The position numbers were made by a program, and so were the translations under genes. Below the pieces are notes generated by a model. That model was given only the letters and a program-made list of their open reading frames with translations, was not told the DNA's origin and searched no databases. Positions 1 to 8,237 of a DNA stretch of 64,000 bases are shown piece after piece (within the stretch, counting starts at the first letter, position 1; each line of letters starts with the position of its first letter). The stretch comes from Corynebacterium tapiri (lineage in GTDB: Bacteria; Actinomycetota; Actinomycetes; Mycobacteriales; Mycobacteriaceae): contig NZ_VDHJ01000005.1 in assembly GCF_006334925.1 (NCBI RefSeq), forward strand, positions 1-64,000, read 5' to 3'.

Positions 1-240
1 AATGAAAAATATCAACATGCCGGCCCACCCATTGACGGGGTACAAAACAGGCCAGCACATCCATACTTGTGCACATCACCACACAAACATGATGATGCTG
101 TTATTGGCACACTATTGAGTTCTCACACAACACACGCACACCACCGAAAACCAGTCACAACAACCAATCACGATGGAAGCCTGAGTGAAACTACAGTAAC
201 CAACCAACCCCAGTCAAACCGTTGCTGGAAAGTTCACTGA
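1..240 (-). promoter_or_regulatory. rRNA operon promoter and 16S leader (operon runs left out of window)
   Basis: No ORF fits the first 348 bases. On the minus strand, positions 106-124 read TGAGAACTCAATAGTGTGCC. I recognise this as the conserved motif in the leader upstream of actinobacterial 16S rRNA genes. Upstream of it, a -35 TTGACT (212-217) is followed after 16 nt by TGTAGT (190-195), or after 18 nt by TAGTTT. The 16S gene itself would start left of base 1. The call rests on remembered leader sequence, so it is moderate. Positions 241-348 hold nothing else I can name. Confidence 0.5.
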
Positions 241-348
241 AAATTTCTTCCGCCACCTGCATGTAACCTTGCGGTCATCTCTGCGCGGCGACTTGGATTA
301 CTTTAGACCACTACCCCAGAAACACGCAAACTCGCGTAATTTTCGCAG

Positions 349-1104
349 CTAGTGGTAGCAAGCGATCGGACCGTTGGGCCCGTCGATCACGCTGATGGGC
401 GTGTTGAAGATGTCGGTGAGCAAGTCGTCGTCAAGCACCTGCTGTACAGAGCCGAACGCCGCGATGTGACCGTCCTTCACAGCGCAGATGTGGTCGGCAT
501 AGCGTGCGGCGAAGTTGATGTCGTGAAGAACCACAATGATGGTTCGTCCGAGGGAGCGCGCGGCGTCCTGGAGATGACGCATCATGTCCACGGAGTGGGC
601 GATGTCGAGATTGTTGAGTGGCTCGTCAAGGAGGACGTAATCGGTCTCTTGGCATAGCACCATCGCAACGTAGGCGCGCTGGCGCTGGCCGCCGGAGAGC
701 TGATCAAGGTAGCGATTCTCCAATTCACGCAGGTGCAAGAAGTCGATGTACTTGGAGATGATCTCCTCGTCTTCGGCGGTCAGGCGCCCCTTGGAGTAGG
801 GGAACCGCCCGAAGCCCACGAGCTGGCGCACGGTCAGTTTGGTGACAAAGTGATTTTCCTGGCGCAGGATCGATACGACCTTGGCCAGTTCCGTCCCTTT
901 GGTAGACGCAACGTCGTGGCCAGCGATGGAGATCGTTCCGGAGTCGACGGCAAGCAGGCGACCGATCATGGTGAGCAGGGTCGACTTACCTGCGCCATTC
1001 GGACCCACCAGCGCCGTGATACCCCCGGCCGGGATGTCGATGTCTACCGGGCCGATGTTGACCTCGGAGCTGTAGGACTTGGATACCTGGGACAGCGTGA
1101 TCAC
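349..1104 (-). CDS. Iron-siderophore ABC transporter, ATP-binding protein
   Basis: A 251-aa cytoplasmic ATPase that would power siderophore import (FecE/YclP/CeuD type). It shows a Walker A motif GPNGAGKST at residues 34-42, a Q-loop glutamine at 82, the LSGGQ signature at 136-140, Walker B VLLDEP at 157-162 and the switch histidine at 194, so it looks fully functional. The GTG start overlaps the upstream permease stop by 4 bp (GTGA), which implies translational coupling, and AAAGGG lies just upstream. It is the last gene of a four-gene operon: binding protein, permease, permease, ATPase. The substrate is not provable from sequence; a catecholate or mixed ferric siderophore is likely. Confidence 0.93.
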   Translation of the reverse strand: MITLSQVSKSYSSEVNIGPVDIDIPAGGITALVGPNGAGKSTLLTMIGRLLAVDSGTISIAGHDVASTKGTELAKVVSILRQENHFVTKLTVRQLVGFGRFPYSKGRLTAEDEEIISKYIDFLHLRELENRYLDQLSGGQRQRAYVAMVLCQETDYVLLDEPLNNLDIAHSVDMMRHLQDAARSLGRTIIVVLHDINFAARYADHICAVKDGHIAAFGSVQQVLDDDLLTDIFNTPISVIDGPNGPIACYH

Positions 1105-2123
1105 AGTCGGCCCTTTCGCAGAATGACGAGGAGGAAGACACTTCCGCCCACGAGCTCAATGATGATGGACACCACACCTTGGGCGTAGAAGACGTGGTTC
1201 ATGAGGAAGTAGGCGCCGGCGAGCACGACGAAGGCAACGGAGATTGCCATCGGGAACACATACCGGTGGTCGTAGGTGCCCGCGATTTGATAGGTCAGCG
1301 TTGCCACTAGGAAGCCCAGGAAGGTCATGGGGCCTACTAGTGCGGTGGAGACCGCCATCAATACGCTGACCAAAATAAGCGCTGCTATGGCGTGTCGCTG
1401 GTAATTCACACCCAGGCCGACCGCCGCGTCCCGCCCCAGCGCCACAATGTTGAGCCTGCGAGAGAGCAGGATGAGCCCTAGTGCGGCGATCGCGCAGAGC
1501 GGCAGCGCAACTGGGAAGTCCTGTGGGTCGGCGTTGTTGACGGAACCGAATAGGCGCGCGGTCAGCACGTCGAATTCACTCGGGGTGAGCATGCGCTGCA
1601 TGAAGGTCGCCACCGATCCCAGTCCCCCGCCGATGACCACGCCTACCAGCAGCATCGCGTGCATGTCGGGGTTCTTGCCGGTGAGCAGCCAGGCGTAGAG
1701 CACTAGGGATAGTCCGACCATGAGGGCGACCTGGATGAGGAACATGGTGGTGTTCCGGGCGTCGAGAAGCCCCGTGACGCCGAAGAAGTAGACGGTTGCC
1801 GTATGAATCGCCAGGTACAGCGATTCGAAGCCCATGATCGAGGGGGTAATGATGCGGTTGTTTGTCACGGTATGAAACGCCACGGTAGCTACGGCCTGGC
1901 ACACGGCGACGACGGCCATGGCGATCACCCCGTTGAGGCGGCGCTCGGCAATGAGCCAGAATTTCTCCGTGCCAAAGGGCATGGGGTTGCTGTAGGCCAG
2001 CAGCCCAAAGCCGGCGGCACCGCCGACAAGGACGAGCGCAATCAGCAGCAGCCAGTAACGGCGCGCAGCCCTAGGAGTGGCAAAAGCCCCGGAGGATCGC
2101 GGCGTTGTTGCAGTACTAACCAC
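1101..2123 (-). CDS. Iron-siderophore ABC transporter permease (second)
   Basis: A FecCD/BtuC-family integral membrane permease of about 340 aa with roughly nine hydrophobic segments, resembling YclO/CeuC. It should form the translocation pore together with the permease encoded just upstream. The open frame extends to 2153, but I place the start at GTG 2123: GGAGG lies 7 nt upstream, and this GTG overlaps the preceding stop by 8 bp (GTGGTTAG). The longer frame would add a non-hydrophobic N-terminus lying inside the upstream gene. It ends in a 4-bp overlap with the ATPase gene. Confidence 0.9.
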   Translation of the reverse strand: MVSTATTPRSSGAFATPRAARRYWLLLIALVLVGGAAGFGLLAYSNPMPFGTEKFWLIAERRLNGVIAMAVVAVCQAVATVAFHTVTNNRIITPSIMGFESLYLAIHTATVYFFGVTGLLDARNTTMFLIQVALMVGLSLVLYAWLLTGKNPDMHAMLLVGVVIGGGLGSVATFMQRMLTPSEFDVLTARLFGSVNNADPQDFPVALPLCAIAALGLILLSRRLNIVALGRDAAVGLGVNYQRHAIAALILVSVLMAVSTALVGPMTFLGFLVATLTYQIAGTYDHRYVFPMAISVAFVVLAGAYFLMNHVFYAQGVVSIIIELVGGSVFLLVILRKGRL

Positions 2124-3105
2124 GGCGCGACCTCCGAACGATGAGCGCAACAAACACCACGGCGCCGACCACGCCCAAGATCACCGAAACGGGCATCTCA
2201 AAGGGAGCGATGATGACGCGGCCCAGGATGTCGCAGAGCGCGACGATGGCGATGCCGGTGAGGCATACCCACGGCAGGTTGGAGCGCAGGTCGTCGCCAC
2301 GCATCATGGACACAATGTTGGGCACGATCAGTCCCAGGAAAGGCAGCGCTCCCACCGCGACGGTGACCACGCCGGTGGCGATGGCGATCAGCGCCGTGCC
2401 CAGCAAAACAACGCGCTGGTAGTTCACACCCATGGTGGTGGCAATGTCTTGGCCCAGGCCCGCGACCGTGAGCCGATCCGCCACAAAGAACACCGCGAGC
2501 ACCACGAGGACGACGCTCCACAGCACCTCGTATTGGCCGCGGTAGACGTCCGTAAACGAGCCTGCGAACCACACGCCCAGCTGCTGCAACATCTCAGTCT
2601 GTAGTGCGAAGAAGGTCGAGACGGATCCCACTACAGCGCCCAGCATGATGCCGATGATCGGCACGATGAGCGAGGAGCGTAGCGAAACTCGGCGCAGGAA
2701 GAGGAAAAAGACCATCGTCCCAATGAATGCAAAGACAATCGCACCAATCATGCGCTGGGTAATCGTCGCTGCCGGCGCGAAGTACATCACGAAGAGCAGC
2801 CCCAGACCTGCCCATTCCGTTGTGCCGGTAGTGGTGGGCTCGACGAACCGGTTTTGTGTGAGCATTTGCATCACCAGCCCGGACATCGCCATCGCGGCCC
2901 CCGCCAGCGCGAGAGCAATGGTGCGCGGGACTCGCGTTATCAGGAACATGTCGCGGCCGTCCGGGCTCGACAGATCGTACTGCCCGATAAAGAGCGAAGC
3001 GATGAGGAGACCGACCACGAGCAGGAGGAACCCCAAAAAGGGCACAGAAAAAAGCCGCTGACGCGTCCGAGGGGTGCGGTCAACGGCTGTGCTCATAGCT
3101 GTCAT
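2116..3105 (-). CDS. Iron-siderophore ABC transporter permease (first)
   Basis: A FecCD-family permease of about 330 aa with multiple transmembrane helices, YclN/CeuB type, the partner of the permease that follows it. The frame can be extended to a TTG at 3126, but that codon lies inside a predicted DtxR box (3114-3132). An ATG at 3105, or another at 3096, is therefore more plausible. No strong Shine-Dalgarno is visible and a short-leader transcript is possible. About 90 nt separate it from the binding-protein gene, and the box in that gap suggests an additional iron-regulated promoter inside the operon. Confidence 0.88.
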   Translation of the reverse strand: MTAMSTAVDRTPRTRQRLFSVPFLGFLLLVVGLLIASLFIGQYDLSSPDGRDMFLITRVPRTIALALAGAAMAMSGLVMQMLTQNRFVEPTTTGTTEWAGLGLLFVMYFAPAATITQRMIGAIVFAFIGTMVFFLFLRRVSLRSSLIVPIIGIMLGAVVGSVSTFFALQTEMLQQLGVWFAGSFTDVYRGQYEVLWSVVLVVLAVFFVADRLTVAGLGQDIATTMGVNYQRVVLLGTALIAIATGVVTVAVGALPFLGLIVPNIVSMMRGDDLRSNLPWVCLTGIAIVALCDILGRVIIAPFEMPVSVILGVVGAVVFVALIVRRSRRG

Positions 3106-3113
3106 TGTTTCAG

Positions 3114-3132
3114 GTTGGTTAGGCAAACCTAC
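3114..3132 (-). promoter_or_regulatory. Predicted DtxR box before the first permease
   Basis: The 19-mer GTTGGTTAGGCAAACCTAC matches the DtxR consensus TTAGGTTAGSCTAACCTAA at 15 of 19 positions. It lies between the binding-protein gene and the first permease gene. On the minus strand TGTAGGTTT could serve as an overlapping extended -10. DtxR with Fe2+ would then repress an internal promoter. This is predicted by eye only. Confidence 0.5.
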
Positions 3133-3192
3133 ACTCGGGGGTTGGAAATCGCTTCTCGACGCCCCTTCTCCCCCGAATTACCAGAGCAGAAG

Positions 3193-4227
3193 CTACTTCT
3201 GCGCTGCCTCGAACTGGTCAGCAATCTGGTTGAGGATCTCGGTGTAGGTGATGATCGACTCGTTGGTGTAGGTGTCCTCCGGCGCGTAGTACACGTGGTC
3301 CTCGGAGATGGCCTTGGTGTTCTTCAGAGCCTCGGCACCGGAGATGACCTGCTTGGCACCGACGTACTCGGCGGTGTCGCGCTTGCTCGTTCCGGCGTCG
3401 CGGTCGAGCACCAGGATCCAGTCCGGATTGGCCTGAGCGATGGCCTCGACGGAGATGTCGTCACCCTGGTGGTCATCAGAGGCGTTGGCGATCTCTAGCG
3501 CCGGCGTCATGCCCACCATGTCAAAGATCGGGCCGAACACGCGCCCCTTGGACGGCGCGATGTAGCCAATAGTTCCGCCGGAGACGTTGACGGCCATGAC
3601 CTTCTGGTCCTTGTTGTAGGCCTTGCGGGCACGCTCGAGGGCCTTGTCAAAGTCATCGACGAGTGCCTGGGCTTCCTTCTGCTTGCCAAAGATCTCGCCC
3701 ATGGCCGTGGTCTGACGCTTAAGCTCTGCGTCCAGGGGCTCACCCTCGCGCGGCTCGAACTCGACAATGGCGGTGTCCGGGTTGAGCTTCTTGATGTCGT
3801 CGTAGTGCTGCTTGAAGCGCTGACCGTTGACGATCAGATCGGGCTCAGCCGCGGTGAGCGCCTCCAGGTCAGGCTCACGGTGAGAGCCCAAGTCGATGAC
3901 CTCGTCGTTCTTCTTGTACTGCTCGACGGTGAACGGAACGATCGGCTTGGGAGCTGCCACCAGCGGAATACCCCACTTGGCCAGAACCTCAAAGGTGCGA
4001 TTGTCCGTGGAGGCGACAGCCTGCGGGTTCTTGGGCACCTGCTGGGTGCCGTGGTTGTCCTCGATGGAGATGGTGTCACCGGAATCTGCCTGTGCGCCTT
4101 CCTTTGCGGCGGATGCCGAGGAGGAAGTCGACTGGGCGAAATCGTTTCCCGTGCTGCAGGCGCTTAAGCTCAGTGCGCTGGCTGCGAGGGCGGCGATGAT
4201 CAGACGAGGCTTGTTCACAGTGTCCAC
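3193..4227 (-). CDS. Iron-siderophore ABC transporter substrate-binding lipoprotein
   Basis: A 344-aa extracytoplasmic solute-binding protein of the periplasmic-binding fold (PF01497, YclQ/CeuE-like). It has a short positive N-terminus, a hydrophobic stretch and the lipobox LSAC with the lipidated cysteine at about residue 24, followed by a Ser/Ala-rich linker. The start is GTG at 4227 with AAAAGGA close upstream; a second in-frame GTG at 4218 gives better spacing and cannot be excluded. It is first in the operon and preceded by a DtxR box, so expression should rise under iron limitation. The neighbourhood (prfB, smpB, hisN nearby) resembles the iron-regulated cg0924-cg0928 locus of C. glutamicum. 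Confidence 0.9.
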   Translation of the reverse strand: MDTVNKPRLIIAALAASALSLSACSTGNDFAQSTSSSASAAKEGAQADSGDTISIEDNHGTQQVPKNPQAVASTDNRTFEVLAKWGIPLVAAPKPIVPFTVEQYKKNDEVIDLGSHREPDLEALTAAEPDLIVNGQRFKQHYDDIKKLNPDTAIVEFEPREGEPLDAELKRQTTAMGEIFGKQKEAQALVDDFDKALERARKAYNKDQKVMAVNVSGGTIGYIAPSKGRVFGPIFDMVGMTPALEIANASDDHQGDDISVEAIAQANPDWILVLDRDAGTSKRDTAEYVGAKQVISGAEALKNTKAISEDHVYYAPEDTYTNESIITYTEILNQIADQFEAAQK

Positions 4228-4270
4228 GAATCCTTTTGGTTTGAACGGTGATAGTCCCCAACAGGCTAAG

Positions 4271-4289
4271 TTAGGGTTGCTTTACCTAA
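4271..4289 (-). promoter_or_regulatory. Predicted DtxR box controlling the first siderophore operon
   Basis: TTAGGGTTGCTTTACCTAA is a 15/19 match to the DtxR operator consensus. It lies about 45 bp upstream of the binding-protein start, where it would cover the promoter. Iron-loaded DtxR is expected to repress the whole transport operon here. Confidence 0.65.
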
Positions 4290-4356
4290 ACGTACATGAT
4301 TCCCCAATTGCGTCACAATAGTGTTTCTTAAATCGGCCATGGAGGGAACTCCATAC

Positions 4357-4392
4357 AGAAAAGCCCCTCCAGCCAACAAAGACTGGAGGGGC
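4357..4392 (-). terminator. Rho-independent terminator after the DoxX-like gene
   Basis: Perfect 10-bp stem GCCCCTCCAG / CTGGAGGGGC (4363-4372 with 4383-4392) and a 10-nt loop. In the minus direction it is followed by TTTTCTG. It lies 18 bp beyond the stop of the gene ending at 4410. Confidence 0.85.
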
Positions 4393-4409
4393 CGAGATGA
4401 GCACCGAGA

Positions 4410-4829
4410 CTACTTGCGCTTCTTCTTTCCACCAACACTGGTCAGCAGCCCCAGACCGATGGCCAGCAGCCACGCGTTCTTGGATAGATCCAGCCCCTTT
4501 TCGGTCGGGCGAATGCCGTCGTCCTCGGTGTTTTCCTCGTCGGCGAAGTAGAGGGAAAGCAGGCCGGCAGAGAAGGCGGTGAGTGCACCACCGGCGACGA
4601 AGTTAGGGACGAAAGGTGCCAGCAATGCGCCGCCGACAGCAGCCTCAGACCAACCGATGATGGTGCCAAACTTCTCCTTCGGCAGCTCCTTCACGGCGGG
4701 AACACCGGTTGCGGCGAACTCCTGCAAGCCTTCGGAAGCCTCGGCGGGCATACCGATCTTCTGAACGCCGGCATTGAGAATGAAGGCACCGGGGATTACT
4801 CGCAGGGCCGCGCTGGACAGGAAGTTCAT
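4410..4829 (-). CDS. DoxX-like small integral membrane protein
   Basis: A 139-aa protein with about four hydrophobic helices and a very basic C-terminus (GKKKRK). The N-terminal pattern of a helix, then GAFILNAGVQKIGMP, recalls DoxX/DUF4267-type membrane proteins, but I see no catalytic residues and make no functional claim. It is a single-gene unit with its own strong terminator. A purine-rich stretch (GAGAGGTAAT) just upstream of the ATG could serve as a ribosome-binding site. Confidence 0.75.
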   Translation of the reverse strand: MNFLSSAALRVIPGAFILNAGVQKIGMPAEASEGLQEFAATGVPAVKELPKEKFGTIIGWSEAAVGGALLAPFVPNFVAGGALTAFSAGLLSLYFADEENTEDDGIRPTEKGLDLSKNAWLLAIGLGLLTSVGGKKKRK

Positions 4830-4909
4830 TGCATTACCTCTCTAGGTCATTTGAATGTTGTCGTATCTACAACAGGCTCCAGCGTAGGTCGCCAGGCCCC
4901 ACCGCGCAA

Positions 4910-5605
4910 TCAGAGCGAAAGGTTGAGGGCATCCGCCTCGGCGACCAGCCACCGCGACTGCTTCTCGACGAGATTGTCCGGCACCGCTCCCCCAACGAGC
5001 AATAGCCCTGCCAGGTCCTCAATGTGCGCCATAACCTCGACCGGAGAGGCCTGCGAGTCCACAACCTGCAGCTCCGGAAGCCCCCATTCATGCAGGCCAA
5101 ACGTGTACGCGGTAACCCCCTCCTCGCCCTGCCACACCCACACCGGGCAGCTCAGGCGCACGGGCGGATCCTCCTGCACAGCCTGCTGAAGAGCAGCTGG
5201 GCCGAAGGTGGTTCCTTCGCGGTAGTACGCCACGACCTGCTCACTGCGCGCCAAGGTTTTCAGGACCTTTTGGTGAGCACGGGCGACGTCGAGACGCGCG
5301 GCGGGAGTATCGGCAAAGCTGGCGGCGGTGACAATCAGATGCCCCTCGTGCTCGGCGATCGCCTGCATCTCATCCTCGGACGTAAACACCGGATGAATGT
5401 TGTTGAGCACGTCCTCGTTGGAATATTCCCGCTGGACAGGCGCAAGAAATACCGAAATACCGTCAACTTCGACCGCAAACACGTTGTCATTGAGCTGCGC
5501 GCCCGGCACGTTCTTGGCGAGCTGCTCCGGGGCTTCGCGATGCGCGGTGAGCACCATGCCGAGAACGACGCCACCGGTTTGGGCTTTGCTTGTCGACGAT
5601 TCCAT
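4910..5605 (-). CDS. DUF4261-like cytosolic protein
   Basis: A 231-aa protein without signal peptide or membrane segments. The order of conserved stretches (a GMVLTAHREAP-like start, the IAEHEGHLIVTAASF core, and a C-terminal HEWGLPELQVVDS segment) fits the DUF4261 family, whose function is unknown. The open frame continues upstream to 5881, but that part crosses the tmRNA gene, so ATG 5605 is taken as the start. It lies downstream of the ssrA terminator and probably has its own promoter in 5606-5660. Confidence 0.75.
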   Translation of the reverse strand: MESSTSKAQTGGVVLGMVLTAHREAPEQLAKNVPGAQLNDNVFAVEVDGISVFLAPVQREYSNEDVLNNIHPVFTSEDEMQAIAEHEGHLIVTAASFADTPAARLDVARAHQKVLKTLARSEQVVAYYREGTTFGPAALQQAVQEDPPVRLSCPVWVWQGEEGVTAYTFGLHEWGLPELQVVDSQASPVEVMAHIEDLAGLLLVGGAVPDNLVEKQSRWLVAEADALNLSL

Positions 5606-5662
5606 GCCAGCCAGGGTAGTTGCACGAGGTGTACACACCGGTGATATGGACCCGGATAAGCC

Positions 5663-5692
5663 AAATGCCCGGCTCTTTCGAACCGGGCATTT
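5663..5692 (-). terminator. ssrA terminator
   Basis: Perfect 10-bp inverted repeat AAATGCCCGG / CCGGGCATTT with a 10-nt loop, starting 8 bp beyond the CCA end of tmRNA. The A/T ends on both sides make it usable in either direction. Confidence 0.8.
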
Positions 5693-5699
5693 CGCCATT

Positions 5700-6081
5700 T
5701 GGTGGAGCTGCGGGGAATTGAACCCCGGTCCTCCGGCACGTTGCCAGGGCTTCTCCGTGCGCAGTCCGCAAGGATCTCTACTCGGCCCTCCGGCTTGGGC
5801 GGACGCCGTCCCGGATGATGAGCCCAGTCGGCGGAAAGGTGTCCCTGTTGGCCCCGCCGACGCGGCCAACAGGCAAGTCACCTAAGTCGATGCCAGGGTC
5901 CGGGTCGGTGACAAACCCGGCCTGACAGACACGCAAGTCGCTACTTAGGCAGCGAGAGCGTAGTCACGCTGAGAGTTCTTCTCGGCGCTTATCAGTTTGC
6001 TGCGACGCTTACGGTGGTCACCAGCCTGCACCGGCACGCTTCCCCTGGCTCAGTGTCCGAAGTCGAAACCATGTCAGCCCC
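5700..6081 (-). ncRNA. ssrA: tmRNA (transfer-messenger RNA)
   Basis: About 382 nt. The 5' end GGGGCTGACATGG at 6081 and the 3' end AGCTCCACCA at 5700 form the tRNA-like acceptor, with CCA encoded and a T-arm GGTTCAATTCC. The tag reading frame is 5945-5986 on the minus strand. It starts at the resume codon GCC and encodes AEKNSQRDYALAA followed by TAA, close to known corynebacterial tags. Pseudoknot-forming GC-rich repeats lie between the tag and the 3' end. It works with SmpB (8238-8723) to release stalled ribosomes and mark the products for proteolysis. Several ORFs crossing it are not genes. Confidence 0.97.
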
Positions 6082-6231
6082 TCGTTCGGCTCCCCGCAGT
6101 GGGAGGCTGTTACACGCCATACCTGCATGGGAATAACTCAAACTACCTGGCCTTTACCCTCCAAGTCAATAATCCCCCTCCGTCACCCCCACACCCCACA
6201 TTGTGACCCACCCCTCTTTTTTGAATTGATT

Positions 6232-6256
6232 GTGAGCTGGATATAGTTCAGCTCAC
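6232..6256. promoter_or_regulatory. Operator-like palindrome over the -10 of the secreted hydrolase gene
   Basis: A perfect 8-bp inverted repeat, GTGAGCTG - 9 nt - CAGCTCAC, encloses the likely -10 hexamer TATAGT (6242-6247). TTTTGA lies 17 nt upstream of that hexamer as a possible -35. A dimeric repressor bound here would block the promoter. The regulator is unknown. Confidence 0.55.
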
Positions 6257-6292
6257 CCAAGCCCCACTCGAGTGCACACCAAGGAGGCGCTC

Positions 6293-7468
6293 ATGAAGTC
6301 CACAACCGCTCGCCGAGCACTCACTGCATTGGCAGCGATCAGCCTTTTCACCGCAACCCCCGTTGCGGCCGAGGCCCAAGCCCCAGCCCCCAGCGCCACC
6401 GCCAACCTTGACGGTCAAATCCGCGGAATGGTGTGGCCCGGTGCCACCAAAACCGAAGGCTGGATGACCTCACGCGACCCGCAGGGAACCCAGGTGTGGT
6501 ACTCGCGCAACACCGTCCCCAACGCCCGTGGAACGATTCTGCTCATCCACGGCCTGGCAGAGCACTCCGGGCGCTACGACTACGTGACTTACCGCCTCAA
6601 CGAAGCGGGCTTCAACGTCTACCGCCTTGACCACCGCGGCCACGGACACTCTGCTGCGCCGGAGACCAATGTGGCGCGGGGAAACGTCGATAATTTCGCG
6701 TGGCTTATCGACGACATGGATCAGCTGGTCGACCAAGCTCGCGCCGAGTCTCCCGGCAAGCTGGTCATGATGGGCCACTCCATGGGCGCGATGGCCACCC
6801 AGATGTATTCGACGATGCACCCGGACAAGGTGGATATGACCGTCACTAACGGTGGTGGCGTACCGGCGAACATTCACGGACCGAACACCCTGCGTGGAGA
6901 GCACATCCGCCTGAATAATCTCTCACCCGAAAGCGCCGCGCTGGGCGAGCCGGTGACCGCTCCCCTGCACCTGGAGGATCTGCTCGGCCAGAGCATCTAC
7001 GACCCGCTGAACCAGGCGCTGGCGTCCTCGAACCCAGACCAGGCTGTTATGCCGCAGACGTCTCCGCAGCCGCTGCAGGATGCGTTCTTGCCCAACCCGC
7101 TGATGCTGGAGTACCAGCCACCGGGACTGCTAGGCGACGGTGTGTACTCCGACCCGCGCATTGCTCAGGACGGTGCCAACGACCCGCTCTTCGCTCGCCA
7201 GATCTCGGCCTCGACCTCGCTGCAGCTGTCGCAAGCCCTGGCATACAGCGCGTACAACGCGAAGAAGTACACCAAGCCGACGCTGATCATGCATGGTTAC
7301 AACGATGGCGTGGTCCCCGTCGAACTCGACACCAACTGGTTCAACGCGGTTGGGTCGCAGGATAAGCGCTACATCATCTGGGACGGCCTCAAGCACGAGA
7401 CCATGAATGAGACGGTGCGTGACGACGTCATCAACACCGCCATCAACTGGATCAACGAGCGACTCTAA
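6293..7468 (+). CDS. Secreted alpha/beta hydrolase, monoacylglycerol lipase-like
   Basis: A 391-aa exported protein with a signal peptide ending near the AEA/QAP region (about residue 29). The alpha/beta-hydrolase (Hydrolase_4) core carries the oxyanion segment LIHGLAEHSGRY, LDHRGHG, the nucleophile elbow GHSMG with Ser about 163, a likely acid Asp in GYNDGVVP and a His in LKHETMN. The family cleaves monoglycerides and lysophospholipids; the actual substrate is unknown. The start is ATG 6293 with AAGGAGG upstream; an in-frame ATG does not precede it. A perfect palindrome overlaps its promoter. It is convergent with the SDR gene, one base apart. Confidence 0.88.
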   Translation: MKSTTARRALTALAAISLFTATPVAAEAQAPAPSATANLDGQIRGMVWPGATKTEGWMTSRDPQGTQVWYSRNTVPNARGTILLIHGLAEHSGRYDYVTYRLNEAGFNVYRLDHRGHGHSAAPETNVARGNVDNFAWLIDDMDQLVDQARAESPGKLVMMGHSMGAMATQMYSTMHPDKVDMTVTNGGGVPANIHGPNTLRGEHIRLNNLSPESAALGEPVTAPLHLEDLLGQSIYDPLNQALASSNPDQAVMPQTSPQPLQDAFLPNPLMLEYQPPGLLGDGVYSDPRIAQDGANDPLFARQISASTSLQLSQALAYSAYNAKKYTKPTLIMHGYNDGVVPVELDTNWFNAVGSQDKRYIIWDGLKHETMNETVRDDVINTAINWINERL

Positions 7469-7469
7469 G

Positions 7470-8156
7470 TCACAGCCCGCTGGGGTTGACGCGCACCGAG
7501 TCCACACAGGCGTCAGCGGGCATATCCAGTGCAAGGCGAACCGCCCGGGCGATAGACTCCGGTCGCGCCCAGCGGTGGCCGTCGTAGTCCTCCGCAGCGA
7601 TACCTTCGCTCGCGCGCAACTGGCGTTGCATATCCGTATCTACCCGTCCGGGGTGGACAGAGGTCACCCGGATAGCGCCCTTTTCCTCGGCGCGCAGGGC
7701 GTCAGTAAAAGCGCGCAGCGCGAACTTGGTGCCGGCATAGATCGCCTGGCCCGCCCCAGAATGCAGGCCAGAGCCTGAGTTAATGGTCACCACTGTTCCG
7801 GTGGTGGCGCGCAGCTTGGGCAGGACCAGTCGCGTGAGTTCGGCGATGGCAAAGACGTTGAGCTCAAATGAGGAGCTCCACTGCTGCCACGAGGCCTCGG
7901 CAACGCTGGTGCGCTCGAGCACTCCAGCACTGTGGACAACGGCGTCGAGCTTGTCGACGCCCTCAACCGCCCTGGCCAAGGCCTTCGGATCCTTCAGATC
8001 CGCAACAAAGGGCTCTGCACTGGGCAGGGACTCGACGACCTTGGCCGCGGCTTCCTCGCTGGTGGAGCCCACCAAAATATGGCTATCGGTCCCCAACTCG
8101 TGGGCGATGGCGCGCCCGATTCCGCGGGAAGCGCCGGTAACAAGAACAGTACGCAT
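7470..8156 (-). CDS. Short-chain dehydrogenase/reductase (SDR)
   Basis: A 228-aa Rossmann-fold oxidoreductase. It has the cofactor motif TGASRGIG at residues 7-14, HSAG in place of the usual NAG at 75-78, and a catalytic Ser127-Tyr140-Lys144 set (YAGTK). The lack of an acidic residue after strand 2 gives no clear NAD/NADP preference. The frame opens further upstream, but the family N-terminus begins at MRTVLVTG, so ATG 8156 is chosen; AAGGAG lies 12 nt upstream. The substrate is unknown. It may be co-transcribed with smpB. Confidence 0.88.
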   Translation of the reverse strand: MRTVLVTGASRGIGRAIAHELGTDSHILVGSTSEEAAAKVVESLPSAEPFVADLKDPKALARAVEGVDKLDAVVHSAGVLERTSVAEASWQQWSSSFELNVFAIAELTRLVLPKLRATTGTVVTINSGSGLHSGAGQAIYAGTKFALRAFTDALRAEEKGAIRVTSVHPGRVDTDMQRQLRASEGIAAEDYDGHRWARPESIARAVRLALDMPADACVDSVRVNPSGL

Positions 8157-8179
8157 GGCTAAATCAGGCTCCTTGTGTT

Positions 8180-8205
8180 CAATGGGCAACTGCTGGAGCC
8201 CATTG
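8180..8205 (-). other. Hairpin between smpB and the SDR gene
   Basis: 8-bp inverted repeat CAATGGGC / GCCCATTG with a 10-nt loop, 33 bp downstream of smpB. It has no T-run, so it is a weak terminator or a processing structure. Confidence 0.35.
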
Positions 8206-8237
8206 TCCGCACAATGTCGCCGCCGCGCCAGAAGTTC

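Noticed and set aside
5397..5885. ORFs of 60-160 codons on both strands across 5600-6080
   Set aside because: They cross the tmRNA gene, whose ends, tag and terminator are clear; the reading frames are by-products of GC-rich structured RNA.
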